A stretch of 64,000 nt of DNA, taken from contig JAPOKJ010000005.1 of NCBI GenBank assembly GCA_029977705.1, forward strand, positions 37,282 through 101,281, read 5' to 3'. Below are positions 35,562 through 45,634 of this stretch, one piece after another. How positions within the stretch are numbered: the first letter of the stretch is position 1; each line of letters opens with the position of its first letter. Under the pieces are notes generated by a model. The model made no database searches and had not been told where the DNA came from. It worked only from the letters and a program-made list of their open reading frames with translations. Source of the stretch: Burkholderiales bacterium. GTDB taxonomy: Bacteria; Pseudomonadota; Gammaproteobacteria; Burkholderiales; Burkholderiaceae_E. The position numbers and the translations under genes are program-made.

Positions 35562-35570
35562 GCGATTCCA

Positions 35571-36164
35571 GTGAGCAAGCCCATGATGCCTTCGACCGAT
35601 CCGCGCGAGGCGGCGCTGCTCGCGCAACTGCTGGCGATACCCGCCGAGGCACTCGAGGACGAACTGGTGCGCATTGCCACCGCGCTGGGCCGCGAACTGG
35701 AATCGGCCGGCCAGATGATGTGCAGTGCCGAATCCTGTACCGGTGGTGCGATCGCGCGGGCCCTGACCGAGACGGCGGGCTCCTCGGCCTGGTTCGACCG
35801 GGCCTTCATCACCTACAGCAATGCGGCCAAGCAGCAGATGCTGCAGGTCCCCGGGCCCATGCTGCAGGCCCATGGTGCGGTCAGCGAACCGGTGGTGCGC
35901 GCCATGGCCGAAGGAGCGCTGCGCGCGGCCGGGGTCGCCCTTGCGGTGTCGGTGTCCGGGGTCGCCGGACCGGGCGGTGGCAGCCCCGACAAGCCGGTCG
36001 GAACTGTCTGGTTCGGCTGGGCCTGGCGTGACGGCGAACAGCTCAGGCAGGACGCCCGCTGCCTGTTGCTGCCGGGGGACCGCCGTGAGGTACGATTGCG
36101 CACGGCCTGTTTCAGCCTGCTGTGGGCGCAGGTCTTTGCCCGGACAGGCGGCCATCCGGCCTAG
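35571..36164 (+). CDS. pncC: CinA C-terminal domain protein, nicotinamide-nucleotide amidase
   Basis: Stand-alone CinA C-terminal domain (197 residues) that in characterised members deamidates NMN to NaMN in NAD recycling. Signatures: MMCSAESCTGGAIARALTETAGSSAWFDRAFITYSNAAK and SVSGVAGPGGGSPDKPVGTVWFGW. GTG 35571 with GAGG upstream is the preferred start; ATG 35583 is possible. The frame is open back to TTG 35511 across a 12-bp repeat that would encode repeated TDP units. Confidence 0.93.
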   Translation: MSKPMMPSTDPREAALLAQLLAIPAEALEDELVRIATALGRELESAGQMMCSAESCTGGAIARALTETAGSSAWFDRAFITYSNAAKQQMLQVPGPMLQAHGAVSEPVVRAMAEGALRAAGVALAVSVSGVAGPGGGSPDKPVGTVWFGWAWRDGEQLRQDARCLLLPGDRREVRLRTACFSLLWAQVFARTGGHPA

Positions 36165-36173
36165 TCCAAATAA

Positions 36174-36208
36174 CTGTTGTTTTGTCCAGTAACTGTTTGC
36201 ACATCCAG
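36174..36208 (+). promoter_or_regulatory. Two tandem LexA-like SOS boxes of recA
   Basis: CTGT-N8-CCAG occurs twice: CTGT 36174-36177 with CCAG 36186-36189, and CTGT 36193-36196 with CCAG 36205-36208, 19 bases apart. The beta/gammaproteobacterial LexA consensus is CTGT-N8-ACAG; both copies carry the same single departure. Position directly before recA supports the assignment. Confidence 0.75.
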
Positions 36209-36225
36209 TGCTTCCCTGCCATAAT
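36197..36225 (+). promoter_or_regulatory. recA promoter
   Basis: TTGCAC (36197-36202) and CATAAT (36220-36225) are 17 bases apart. The -35 lies inside the second LexA-like box, so bound LexA would block polymerase. Expected start near 36232, leaving a leader of about 125 nt. Confidence 0.6.
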
Positions 36226-36357
36226 TGCTCCTGTCCGCCATCCAGTCATCCCGGCAAGGTCGGGCCTTCCTGCAGCACCTGCTGCAACGGGCCGGCCGCA
36301 AACTGATCCCCGGTGGCACCTTGGTTCAACCTGCCAACCATCAAGGAGCTCGGCATC

Positions 36358-37419
36358 ATGGAAAAAGTCATCAATATGGAAGACGCTAAAAAGAAAGACA
36401 ACGGCGAACGCGTGAAGGCCCTGTCGGCCGCCATCGCCCAGATCGAAAAGCAGTTCGGCAAAGGCTCGGTCATGCGCCTGGCCGATGGCGAGGTCGTGCG
36501 CGACATCCAGGTGGTGTCCACCGGCTCGCTGGGTCTGGACATCGCCCTGGGGGTGGGTGGCCTGCCGCGCGGCCGCGTGGTCGAAATCTACGGCCCTGAA
36601 TCCTCCGGCAAGACCACCCTCACGCTGCAGGTCATCGCCGAAATGCAGAAGCTGGGCGGCACCTGCGCCTTCATCGACGCCGAGCATGCGCTCGATGTCC
36701 AGTACGCCTCCAAGCTGGGCGTCAACCTGCCCGACCTGCTCATTTCCCAGCCCGATACCGGCGAACAGGCCCTCGAAATCGCCGACGCCCTGGTGCGCTC
36801 TGGGTCGGTTGACCTGATCGTCGTCGACTCGGTGGCGGCGCTCACGCCCAAGGCCGAGATCGAAGGCGAAATGGGTGATTCGCTGCCCGGGCTTCAGGCG
36901 CGCCTGATGTCGCAGGCCCTGCGCAAGCTCACCGGCACCATCAGCCGCACCAACACCCTGGTCATCTTCATCAACCAGATCCGCATGAAGATCGGCGTGA
37001 TGTTCGGCAGCCCCGAAACCACCACGGGCGGCAATGCGCTCAAGTTCTACGCCTCGGTTCGCCTCGACATCCGTCGTACCGGCTCGATCAAGCGGGGCGA
37101 GGAAGTCATCGGCAGCGAAACCCGTGTCAAGGTGGTCAAGAACAAGGTGGCGCCGCCCTTCAAGGCCGCCGAGTTCGACATCCTCTACGGCGAGGGTGTG
37201 TCGCGCGAGGGCGAAATCTGCGATCTGGGCGTGGTTGCCAACGTGGTCGAGAAATCTGGCGCCTGGTACAGCTACCAAGGCAACCGTATCGGTCAGGGCA
37301 AGGACAATTCGCGTGAATTCCTGCGCGAGAACCCGGAGCTCGCCCTCGAGATCGAAAACAAGGTGCGCGAGCATTTCGGCGTGAATGCCCGCCCGCAAGG
37401 CGAGCAGCAAGCCGCCTGA
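36358..37419 (+). CDS. recA: Recombinase RecA
   Basis: DNA strand-exchange ATPase and LexA co-protease. The 353-residue protein has Walker [10 protein letters not shown], Walker [11 protein letters not shown], the L1/L2 DNA-binding loops ([23 protein letters not shown] and [25 protein letters not shown]) and the [12 protein letters not shown] motif. ATG 36358 is preceded by AAGGAG at 36343-36348. Tandem LexA-like boxes overlap its promoter. recX follows. Confidence 0.99.
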   Translation: MEKVINMEDAKKKDNGERVKALSAAIAQIEKQFGKGSVMRLADGEVVRDIQVVSTGSLGLDIALGVGGLPRGRVVEIYGPESSGKTTLTLQVIAEMQKLGGTCAFIDAEHALDVQYASKLGVNLPDLLISQPDTGEQALEIADALVRSGSVDLIVVDSVAALTPKAEIEGEMGDSLPGLQARLMSQALRKLTGTISRTNTLVIFINQIRMKIGVMFGSPETTTGGNALKFYASVRLDIRRTGSIKRGEEVIGSETRVKVVKNKVAPPFKAAEFDILYGEGVSREGEICDLGVVANVVEKSGAWYSYQGNRIGQGKDNSREFLRENPELALEIENKVREHFGVNARPQGEQQAA

Positions 37420-37448
37420 TCGGTGCCTGAGTCCGCGAGGCAACGGGG

Positions 37449-38006
37449 GTGCGGCCCAGGCTGTCACTGAAAGGCCGTGCGCTGAAGTTTCTGTCGGCGC
37501 GCGAGCACAGCCGCAGCGAATTGCGTCTCAAGCTGATGCGTCATGCAGGCCGTGACGCCCCTCACGGCCCTGCCACCGATGCCGTCGCCATCGACCCCGA
37601 CTGCCCACCCGACGATCTGCCAGATCATGGGCAGCTTCAGGCCGAGGCGGCTGCCCGGGTCGATGCGGTGCTCGACGAGCTCGAGGCCCTGCGCCTGCTC
37701 TCCAACGAGCGCTTCGTCGAGTCGCTCAGCCACCGCCGAGCCGAACGCTATGGCTCCTTGCGGCTGGCCCAGGAACTGAAAGCGCACCGTATCGACCCTG
37801 AGTTGGCGCGCGCGGCCCTGTCCCAGGCCCGCGATACCGAACTGGAGCGCGCCCATGCCCTGTGGATGCGCAAGTTTGGCGAAAAGGCCGAATCCCCCGA
37901 GGCCCGCCTGCGCCAGCAGCGCTTTCTGGCCAGCCGTGGCTTTGCCCCTGCCATCATCGGCAAAGTGCTCAAAATGGGGCCAGGGGACGAGCCCGACCTG
38001 GGCTGA
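37449..38006 (+). CDS. recX: Regulatory protein RecX
   Basis: Modulates RecA filaments. The 185-residue, strongly charged all-helical protein starts at GTG 37449 (MRPRLSLKGRALKFLSAREHSRSELRLKL), the canonical RecX opening, with repeats of the three-helix type (LRLLSNERFVESLSHRRAERYGSLRLAQEL; FLASRGFAPAIIGKVLK). A less conserved insert (about 33-65, Pro/Asp-rich) separates the first repeats. It lies 29 bases after recA. Confidence 0.94.
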   Translation: MRPRLSLKGRALKFLSAREHSRSELRLKLMRHAGRDAPHGPATDAVAIDPDCPPDDLPDHGQLQAEAAARVDAVLDELEALRLLSNERFVESLSHRRAERYGSLRLAQELKAHRIDPELARAALSQARDTELERAHALWMRKFGEKAESPEARLRQQRFLASRGFAPAIIGKVLKMGPGDEPDLG

Positions 38007-38175
38007 ACCGGTGCCCAACGGGCGCAGCTGGCCCCGCGCAGCACTGGCAAGCCTCATGGGGCGTGCCTTTGCGGGCGCGAGAGGTTTTGCGGGCCTTCCC
38101 TAGCAGAATCCCCTGCGGGCATGCCGGCGGTCGGCCGCTTCCGCGGACCGGGCGGTTCCATTTTTTGCGGCCTGT

Positions 38176-38181
38176 TAAAAT
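38176..38181 (+). promoter_or_regulatory. -10 box for the DUF2889-sucCD run
   Basis: TAAAAT, five of six matches, 45 bases before GTG 38227; no good -35. It fits the start of a new transcript after recX. Confidence 0.35.
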
Positions 38182-38226
38182 CGCAGCTTCGCCTGCAAGA
38201 TCCTGAACGCTTTTTTCAGCCCAGAC

Positions 38227-38798
38227 GTGGTTCAACGCCAGCTCATTCATACCCGAACCGTCGATATTCAGGTGTACCGACGCGACGATGAGCTATGGGA
38301 CGTCGAAGCGACCCTGGCCGACATCAAAACCCGGGACTCGCCCCTGCCCACAGGCGATCGCAAGGCCGGCGATCCGATGCATGACAAGTTGCTGTGCCTG
38401 ACCATCGACCTGAATTTCAATATCGTCGCTGCCCAGGCCACGTCACGGCGCAATCCTTACCCGGGCTACTGTGAAACCGCGGCCGATGCTTACCAGCGCC
38501 TGGTCGGCCTGAACCTGATCAGAGGGTTTCGCAAGGCCGTCAAGGAGCGCCTGGGCGGTGTTCAGGGGTGTACCCATATCTCCGAGCTGAGCCAGTTCCT
38601 GCCGACGGCGGCGGTGCAGGCCTTTGCCGGCGAGCCCGAACTCCAGGACAAGATGCGCAGCCTGATGGCCGATCCGAAGGCGCCGCAGGACGACGACTAT
38701 CACTTCCAGTTCGACCGTTGCCATGCCATGCGCAGGGACGGTCCCCTGGTGCAGCTTTATTTTCCCAAATGGTTTAACCCCGCAAGGACCCCATCTCC

Positions 38799-38802
<4 letters not shown>
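38227..38802 (+). CDS. DUF2889 domain protein
   Basis: A 191-residue conserved protein of unknown function. It starts at GTG 38227 and shows the family features [41 protein letters not shown], the [21 protein letters not shown] segment, [10 protein letters not shown] and a final C-H-containing region. Conserved Cys and His may bind metal. Its stop overlaps the sucC start by four bases (ATGA), so translation of both is coupled; the same order next to sucC is, to my knowledge, common in Burkholderiales. Confidence 0.9.
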
Positions 38803-39959
<1,157 letters not shown>

Positions 39960-39987
39960 ACCGAATCAAAATCCTGAGGATCCCCGC

Positions 39988-40875
39988 ATGAGCATCCTGA
40001 TCAACAAGAACTCCCGCGTCATCACGCAGGGCATCACCGGCAAGACCGGCCAGTTCCACACCCGCATGTGCCGCGAGTACGCCAACGGCAAGGCCGCCTT
40101 CGTGGCGGGCGTCAACCCCAAGAAGGCCGGGGAAGACTTCGACGGTGTGCCGATTTACGCCAGCGTCAAGGACGCCAAGGCCCAGACCGGTGCCAATGTC
40201 TCGGTCATTTATGTGCCGCCGGCAGGCGCTGCCGATGCCATCTGGGAAGCGGTCGATGCCGATCTTGACCTGGTCATCTGCATCACCGAAGGCATTCCGG
40301 TGCGCGACATGATCGTGGTGCGCGACAAGATGCGCAAGGCCGGCAAGAAGACCCTGCTGCTCGGACCGAACTGCCCGGGCGTCATTACCCCCGACGAGCT
40401 GAAGATCGGCATCATGCCGGGCCACATCCACAAGAAGGGCCGCATCGGCGTCGTGTCGCGCTCGGGCACCCTGACCTATGAAGCCGTGGGCCAGCTCACC
40501 GCCCTCGGGCTGGGCCAGTCCAGCGCCGTGGGCATTGGGGGCGATCCGGTCAATGGTCTCAAGCACATCGACGTGATGAAGATGTTCAACGATGATCCCG
40601 AGACCGATGCCGTGGTGATGATCGGCGAGATCGGCGGCACCGATGAGGAAACCGCCGCCGAGTGGATCAAGGCCAACATGAAAAAGCCGGTGGTCGGCTT
40701 CATCGCCGGTGTCACGGCCCCCCCGGGCAAGCGCATGGGCCATGCTGGCGCGATCATCTCCGGCGGAAAGGGCACGGCCCAGGAAAAGCTGGCGGTCATG
40801 CAAGCCTGCGGCATCACCGTGACCAAGGACCCGTCCGAGATGGGCCGTCTGCTCAAGAAGGCCATCGGCGCCTGA
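39988..40875 (+). CDS. sucD: Succinyl-CoA synthetase alpha subunit
   Basis: CoA-binding and phosphohistidine subunit. The 295-residue protein has the N-terminal CoA domain ([15 protein letters not shown]), [23 protein letters not shown], and the phosphorylated His in [23 protein letters not shown] precedes ATG 39988. Confidence 0.98.
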   Translation: MSILINKNSRVITQGITGKTGQFHTRMCREYANGKAAFVAGVNPKKAGEDFDGVPIYASVKDAKAQTGANVSVIYVPPAGAADAIWEAVDADLDLVICITEGIPVRDMIVVRDKMRKAGKKTLLLGPNCPGVITPDELKIGIMPGHIHKKGRIGVVSRSGTLTYEAVGQLTALGLGQSSAVGIGGDPVNGLKHIDVMKMFNDDPETDAVVMIGEIGGTDEETAAEWIKANMKKPVVGFIAGVTAPPGKRMGHAGAIISGGKGTAQEKLAVMQACGITVTKDPSEMGRLLKKAIGA

Positions 40876-40881
40876 AGCCGG

Positions 40882-40902
40882 TGCGGACGTTCATCGTCCG
40901 CA
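40882..40902 (+). terminator. Hairpin after sucD
   Basis: TGCGGACG (40882-40889) and CGTCCGCA (40895-40902) form a perfect 8-bp stem with loop TTCAT, seven bases after the sucD stop. No T tract, so only a probable transcript end. Confidence 0.5.
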
Positions 40903-40989
40903 TGAGGCTGCGCCGCCGCTGATCGGGCGGTGTTGCCGTTCAGGGCAACGCGCCTTCTAAACGTCATGGCCTGGGCCTAGCCTAGGGCC

Positions 40990-41901
40990 ATGACTACCCT
41001 GACCCAAACTCCGTCCGCTTCTCCAGCGGATTTGCTGCATCGCAACAGCGGCACGCCCGAGAGCCTCGCTCGGCCGGCCGATCCGCTGGCAAAAGGCGGC
41101 GCGCCCGGGTCAGGCCCCGCGGGCCCCCTGGCTGGTGCCCGCCCGGCCGGCTTTGCACCTGCCGGCTTTGCGCCTTCCGGCGACCGCCTTCGCCAGCGTG
41201 CCAGTCTGGCTTCCGATGCCGGGGTGGGACGAACACACAACGAAGACTGCCTGCTGGCGCGCCCGGACCTCGGCCTGTATGTGATGGCCGATGGCATGGG
41301 CGGTTTCAACGCCGGGGAGGTGGCCAGCAAGCTGGTCGTCGAGACCCTGGAGCGACGCCTGGACTGCCAGCCGCCCGATCTGGATCGCGCGAGCCTGGGC
41401 AGCCTCATGACCAGTGTCATCAACGAAGCCAATGCCGCGGTGCTGCGCACCAGCGCCCGCCGCCCGGAATGTCTGGGGATGGGCACGACCCTGACCCTGC
41501 TGTGGCTGACCCCCGCCGGTGCCCTGATGGCCCACGTCGGCGATTCGCGGCTGTATGCCTGGCGCGGTGGCCAGATGCAGCAGGTCTCCTGTGATCATGT
41601 GATCGGTCCCCTGCCAGCGATCCTGCAGGATCCCTTTGGCGAGGTGGCCAGTGCCCGCAAGGGCATCCTGACCCGGGCCATCGGTGCCGAGCAGACCGTC
41701 GAGGCCGACCTGCTGTGGATGGAAACACCCGCCACCGGCTGCTTCGTGCTGTGCAGCGATGGCCTGAGTGATGCCTTGTCCGACACTGAAATTGCACAGG
41801 TGCTGGCCCTGGGCGAGGACGATCCGGCCCGCGTGCTGGTCGATGCCGCCCTGGACCAGGGCGCCGCCGACAACGTCTCGGCCATCGTGATCACGCTCTG
41901 A
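40990..41901 (+). CDS. PP2C-family protein serine/threonine phosphatase
   Basis: A 303-residue PPM phosphatase with a disordered N-terminal stretch of about 65 residues (Pro/Gly/Ala). Catalytic motifs in order: SDAGVGRTHNEDCLL, YVMADGMGGFNAGEVAS with the metal-binding Asp, HVGDSRLYAWRGGQM, VLCSDGLSDALSD and DNVSAIVI. Closest to Stp1/PppA-type enzymes that oppose Hanks kinases. No kinase is in the window. The FHA gene follows, suggesting phosphothreonine signalling. Confidence 0.93.
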   Translation: MTTLTQTPSASPADLLHRNSGTPESLARPADPLAKGGAPGSGPAGPLAGARPAGFAPAGFAPSGDRLRQRASLASDAGVGRTHNEDCLLARPDLGLYVMADGMGGFNAGEVASKLVVETLERRLDCQPPDLDRASLGSLMTSVINEANAAVLRTSARRPECLGMGTTLTLLWLTPAGALMAHVGDSRLYAWRGGQMQQVSCDHVIGPLPAILQDPFGEVASARKGILTRAIGAEQTVEADLLWMETPATGCFVLCSDGLSDALSDTEIAQVLALGEDDPARVLVDAALDQGAADNVSAIVITL

Positions 41902-41939
41902 CGGGCGGGTCGGCAACGGAACGAGAGGCAGGGCACAGC

Positions 41940-42614
41940 GTGGAACCTGAACAGAAAGGCGAGGTCAGTCTCCGGCTGCTGGTGACCCTCGTCAAGCGTG
42001 GCGAGATCATGAAGGGTCTGCCATTCGAGCCGCGCAGCTTCGATCTGGACCGCTCGCGGCTCAGTGTCGGGCGCAGGCCCTACAACGACATTGTGCTCGA
42101 CCATGTCACGGTCAGTGGCGAGCATGCGGTGCTGGAGCGTCGTGGCGAGCTTTATGAATTGATCGACACCGGCTCGAGCAACGGCTCCTTTGTCAATGGC
42201 AAGCGGGTGATGCGCAAGCTGATCCGTGCCGGTGATTATGTAGGCATCGGGGTGTACCAGCTGCAACTGGTCAGTAACGAGGCACCTGTGCCGGTGAGGC
42301 CCGCCCAGGCGGTCTCGAGCGCCCTGGCCAGCCTGCGCCAGGGCAGGATCGAGTACCTGAGCGGTCCCCTGAAGGGTCTGGCCCAGCCGGTCGACCGGGC
42401 CATCCTCAAGATCGGTCGGGGCTCGGGCGTGGCGGTGATCGGCCGGCGCCGTGACGGCTTTTATCTGACCCACCTGGAAGGCTTGCACCCGACCCTGCTC
42501 AATGGCGAAGCGGTGACCGTGGGCTCGCGCACGCTCCACCACGGCGACCTGATCCAACTGGGCGATGTCCAGCTGCGCTTCAGCATGGCGCAAGCCACGA
42601 CGGCCTCGCGCTAG
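41940..42614 (+). CDS. Double FHA-domain protein
   Basis: A 224-residue cytoplasmic protein. The first FHA domain (about 35-115) is canonical, with SVGRRPYNDIVLDHVTVSGEHAVL and TGSSNGSFVNGKRV, and should bind phosphothreonine. The second (about 140-220) is degenerate: LKIGRGSGVAVIGRRRDGFYL, then LNGEAV, lacking the usual SxxH. GTG 41940 is the likely start, with GAGAGG upstream. It sits between phosphatase and cyclase genes, so it may link them. Confidence 0.9.
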   Translation: MEPEQKGEVSLRLLVTLVKRGEIMKGLPFEPRSFDLDRSRLSVGRRPYNDIVLDHVTVSGEHAVLERRGELYELIDTGSSNGSFVNGKRVMRKLIRAGDYVGIGVYQLQLVSNEAPVPVRPAQAVSSALASLRQGRIEYLSGPLKGLAQPVDRAILKIGRGSGVAVIGRRRDGFYLTHLEGLHPTLLNGEAVTVGSRTLHHGDLIQLGDVQLRFSMAQATTASR

Positions 42615-42638
42615 GGCCTGGCCCGCGCCGCCTCAGTG

Positions 42639-44597
42639 ATGGCCACCGCCTGGTCCCGACATCCTCGCCTCTGGCGCCTGGCGCTGGGCGTCGTACTGCT
42701 CGCCTGCTTCGCCTGGCTGTCGGGCTGGCGCGAGTCGGTCTCCTGGCTGCATCACCTGGATCACAAGGTCTATGACCTGCGCCTGACGCGCGAACCGGCC
42801 CGGCTGGATGAGCGCATCGTGATCGTGGACATCGATGAGCAAAGCCTGGCCGAGCAGGGGCGCTGGCCCTGGCCGCGCAGCGACATTGCGCGCCTGATCG
42901 AGCGCATGGGGCAGGCCCGCGTGATCGGCTTCGATGTGGTCTTTGCCGACCGCATTCTCGACGAGCAACGACCCCTGGCCCTGGAGCAGGCGATCGAGCG
43001 TCACCCGGTGGTGCTGGGCTATTATTTTTCGAGCGAGCGCGAGGCGCACCGCACCGGCGTGCTGCCAGCGCCAGCCTTTCCCAGGGCCATCCTGCCCGCC
43101 AGCACCCGCGTGACGGACTGGCGCGGCTATGGCGCCAATCTGCCCAGTCTGGGCGCGGCGGCCAAGGCCCAAGGTTTTTTCAATCCGATTGCCGATGCCG
43201 ATGGCGTGGTGCGCAGCCTGCCGCTGATGGCTGAATTCGAAGGCCAACTGTTCGAGTCCCTGACCCTGGCCACGGTGCGCCAGTATCTGGGCGCGCACCA
43301 GATGTTCCTGGGCGATGATGAATTGAAGCTGCGCGCCCCTGATGGCAAGCTGGCACGCCTGCCGTTCTCGCAGGGGCTGAGCCTGCTCGTGCCCTACCGG
43401 ATGGGCAAGGGCCGCAGCGGCGGCAACTTCCGCTACTTCAGTGCCTCCCAGGTGCTCGAGGGACAGGTGCCGGCTCAGGTGTTCGCCGACCGCATCGTGC
43501 TGGTCGGCTCGAGTGCGCCGGGCCTGACCGACCTGCGCGCCACACCCTTGCATGAATCCTTCCCCGGCGTCGAGGTGCATGCCCATGCAATTCGCGGCGT
43601 GCTGGACCAACAATTGAAGGTGCGCACCGATTTTTCGCACCAGCTCAGCCTGCTGCTGCTGCTTGGCCTGGGCAGCCTGATGGCGGTGGTGCTGGCCTGG
43701 CAGGGCAGCCTGGGTGTGCTGCTGTACGGTCTGCTGGCGGCGCTCAGTGCCTGGACCCTGACTTCGCTGGCCTACAGTAACCTGGACATGGTGATGCCGG
43801 TATCCGGCACCCTGAGCCTGATCGCGGCGCAATGCCTGGGCAACCTCGGTCTGGGCTACTTCACCGAGGGCCGGCGCCGTACCCAGATCATCGAACTGTT
43901 CGGCGAGTATCTGTCGCCCGATGTGGTCGATCGCCTGGCCCACGACCCTTCCAGCACGCGCAAGCAGTTGACCCAGACGCGGGAGATCACGGTGATGTTC
44001 TGCGACATCCGGGGCTTCACCAAGATTTCAGAGACCATGGATCCGCAGGTGCTCAGCGAGTACCTCAATGAATATCTGACCGGCATGACCGAGGTCATCC
44101 ACCAGCATGGCGGCACCGTCGACAAGTACATTGGTGATGCGGTGATGGCCTTCTGGGGCGCGCCCCTGGATGATGAGGACCATGCCACCCATGCGGTGCA
44201 GGCCGCCCTGAAGATGCATCAGGTGGCGCAGGCCTTGTCGGCCCGCTTCATTTCGCGTGGCCTGCCAGCGCTGCTGGTGGGCATGGGCATCCATACCGGC
44301 AAGGCGCGTGTTGGCGACATGGGCTCGACCCTGCGACGCACCTACACGGCGATCGGCGATACCGTCAACCTGGCCTCCCGGCTGGAGTCCCTGACCAAGG
44401 ACTTCGACACGCCCATCGTGCTCAGCGAGGCGACCCGGCGTGCGGTCCGCGAGATTGGTTTTACCGAACTGGGTCCGGTGCAGATCCAGGGCCGCAGCGA
44501 ATCGGTGCTGATCTATTCACCCACCAGTGCGGTGATCTCCCGTCTGATGCCGGCCCGCGAGGCACGACCAGCCTCACTGGCCCTGGTGACGCGATGA
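42639..44597 (+). CDS. CHASE2-domain adenylate cyclase
   Basis: A 652-residue membrane sensor enzyme. TM1 (about 8-28) is followed by an extracytoplasmic CHASE2 domain (about 35-330, with DERIVIVDIDEQSLAEQGRWPWPRS), then three membrane helices (about 335-410) and a class III cyclase domain (about 445-610). Metal Asp residues lie in MFCDIRGFTK and VDKYIGDAVMAFWGAP; the Lys of VDKYIGD and Asp of AIGDTVNLASRLE indicate adenine specificity, i.e. cAMP. GTG 42636 one codon earlier is an alternative start. It overlaps the phosphodiesterase gene by four bases. Confidence 0.92.
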   Translation: MATAWSRHPRLWRLALGVVLLACFAWLSGWRESVSWLHHLDHKVYDLRLTREPARLDERIVIVDIDEQSLAEQGRWPWPRSDIARLIERMGQARVIGFDVVFADRILDEQRPLALEQAIERHPVVLGYYFSSEREAHRTGVLPAPAFPRAILPASTRVTDWRGYGANLPSLGAAAKAQGFFNPIADADGVVRSLPLMAEFEGQLFESLTLATVRQYLGAHQMFLGDDELKLRAPDGKLARLPFSQGLSLLVPYRMGKGRSGGNFRYFSASQVLEGQVPAQVFADRIVLVGSSAPGLTDLRATPLHESFPGVEVHAHAIRGVLDQQLKVRTDFSHQLSLLLLLGLGSLMAVVLAWQGSLGVLLYGLLAALSAWTLTSLAYSNLDMVMPVSGTLSLIAAQCLGNLGLGYFTEGRRRTQIIELFGEYLSPDVVDRLAHDPSSTRKQLTQTREITVMFCDIRGFTKISETMDPQVLSEYLNEYLTGMTEVIHQHGGTVDKYIGDAVMAFWGAPLDDEDHATHAVQAALKMHQVAQALSARFISRGLPALLVGMGIHTGKARVGDMGSTLRRTYTAIGDTVNLASRLESLTKDFDTPIVLSEATRRAVREIGFTELGPVQIQGRSESVLIYSPTSAVISRLMPAREARPASLALVTR

Positions 44598-45379
44598 AGC
44601 TGCGCGTGCTCGGATGCAGCGGCGGCATCGCCGGCAAGGCCCGTACGACGTCGTTCCTGCTCGACCATGACATCCTGATCGATGCCGGCACTGGCGTCGA
44701 GGACCTGAGCGTGCAGGAGATGGCGGCGATCGATCATGTCTTTCTGACCCATTCACACCTGGATCATGTGGCCAGCCTGCCGCTGATGATCGACTCGGTC
44801 GGGGGCCTGCGCGACAAGCCCTTGCGTGTTCATGCCCTGCCCTGGACCATCGAGGCACTGCGCCAGCATATCTTCAACTGGGTGATCTGGCCCGACTTCA
44901 CCGAAATTCCCCATTACGAGCGGCCCTGGATGATGTTCGAGCCGATCAATGTGGGCCAGGAGGTGGTGCTCGATCCGGCCGGTAGCCAGACCGGCTTCAG
45001 GGTGGTGCGTGCGCTGGCGGCCAGCCATACCGTGCCGGCCCTTGGCTTCGAATTGCGCAGCCCCAAGGGCTCGCTGGTGTTCTCGGGGGATACCGGACCG
45101 AATGAGGACTTCTGGCGCCAGGTCAATGGCATCAAGCAGTTGCGCCACCTGATCATCGAGAGTGCCTTTCCGAACCGCGACCAGGACCTGGCGATGACCG
45201 CCAAGCACCTGTTCCCGATCCAGCTGGCCAACGAGCTGACCAAGCTGCAGGTCGAGCCCAGGGTCTATGTGACGCACCTCAAGCCTTCGGATGTCACCAC
45301 CACCGCGCGCGAGATCAAGGCCTGGGTGGCCTACCCGCAGCCGAGCCTGCTCGAACAAGGTCAGGTGCTCGAGTTCTGA
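44594..45379 (+). CDS. Class II cyclic-nucleotide phosphodiesterase (metallo-beta-lactamase fold)
   Basis: A 261-residue MBL-fold hydrolase. The metal motif HSHLDHVASLPLMID fits the class II 3',5'-cyclic-nucleotide phosphodiesterase signature (HxHLDH[LIVM]x[GS]), with FSGDTGPNEDFW, IIESAFPNRD and YVTHLKPSD completing the site. Its start codon overlaps the cyclase stop (ATGA), so synthesis and degradation of cAMP would be translationally coupled. cAMP as substrate is inferred from this pairing and the family. Confidence 0.88.
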   Translation: MKLRVLGCSGGIAGKARTTSFLLDHDILIDAGTGVEDLSVQEMAAIDHVFLTHSHLDHVASLPLMIDSVGGLRDKPLRVHALPWTIEALRQHIFNWVIWPDFTEIPHYERPWMMFEPINVGQEVVLDPAGSQTGFRVVRALAASHTVPALGFELRSPKGSLVFSGDTGPNEDFWRQVNGIKQLRHLIIESAFPNRDQDLAMTAKHLFPIQLANELTKLQVEPRVYVTHLKPSDVTTTAREIKAWVAYPQPSLLEQGQVLEF

Positions 45380-45392
45380 AGCCGATGAGCGG

Positions 45393-45410
45393 CTGTCGAG
45401 CGCTCTACAG
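45393..45410. repeat. 18-bp near-perfect palindrome downstream of the phosphodiesterase gene
   Basis: CTGTCGAGCGCTCTACAG differs from its own reverse complement at a single symmetric pair. It could be an operator for a dimeric regulator or a small hairpin; the CTGT/ACAG ends are 10 rather than 8 apart, so it is not a standard LexA box. Confidence 0.5.
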
Positions 45411-45443
45411 TCGGTGGCGAAGGTGCCGAAAAAAGTCGCCCCG

Positions 45444-45544
45444 GGTGACGAAAATTGCCGCAGGTGACCAGACGCGTCACCTCCCCCGAAAGGGGTAGAC
45501 ACGATGCGCCACAGGCCTTGGGCAACCCCCGTGAAATAGGTCAC
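45444..45544 (+). promoter_or_regulatory. Cluster of GGTGAC-type motifs upstream of the pilin promoter
   Basis: GGTGAC at 45444-45449 and 45463-45468, the inverted GTCACC at 45476-45481 and GGTCAC at 45539-45544. The middle pair forms AGGTGAC-N7-GTCACCT, followed by a CCCC-GAAA-GGGG tetraloop hairpin (45484-45495). Distances of 75-175 bases before the sigma54 promoter suit enhancer sites for a PilR-like activator; this is inference. The rest of the 333-base gap 45380-45712 shows no other gene. Confidence 0.45.
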
Positions 45545-45618
45545 AAAAGCTCGCCTGTTCCGCCTCTCGGTTTGGGCCACTGACCGTTCGTCGGCGCGCG
45601 TCGACCACTCCGGTTGCA

Positions 45619-45634
45619 TGGCACGGCCCCTGCA
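45619..45634 (+). promoter_or_regulatory. Sigma54-type promoter of the pilin gene
   Basis: TGGCACG-N4-CTGCA matches the TGGCACG-N4-TTGCW consensus at all but one position, with GG (45620-45621) and GC (45632-45633) correctly 10 bases apart. Start expected near 45645, about 68 bases before the pilin ATG. Pilin promoters of this kind are driven by PilS-PilR in Pseudomonas. Confidence 0.82.
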
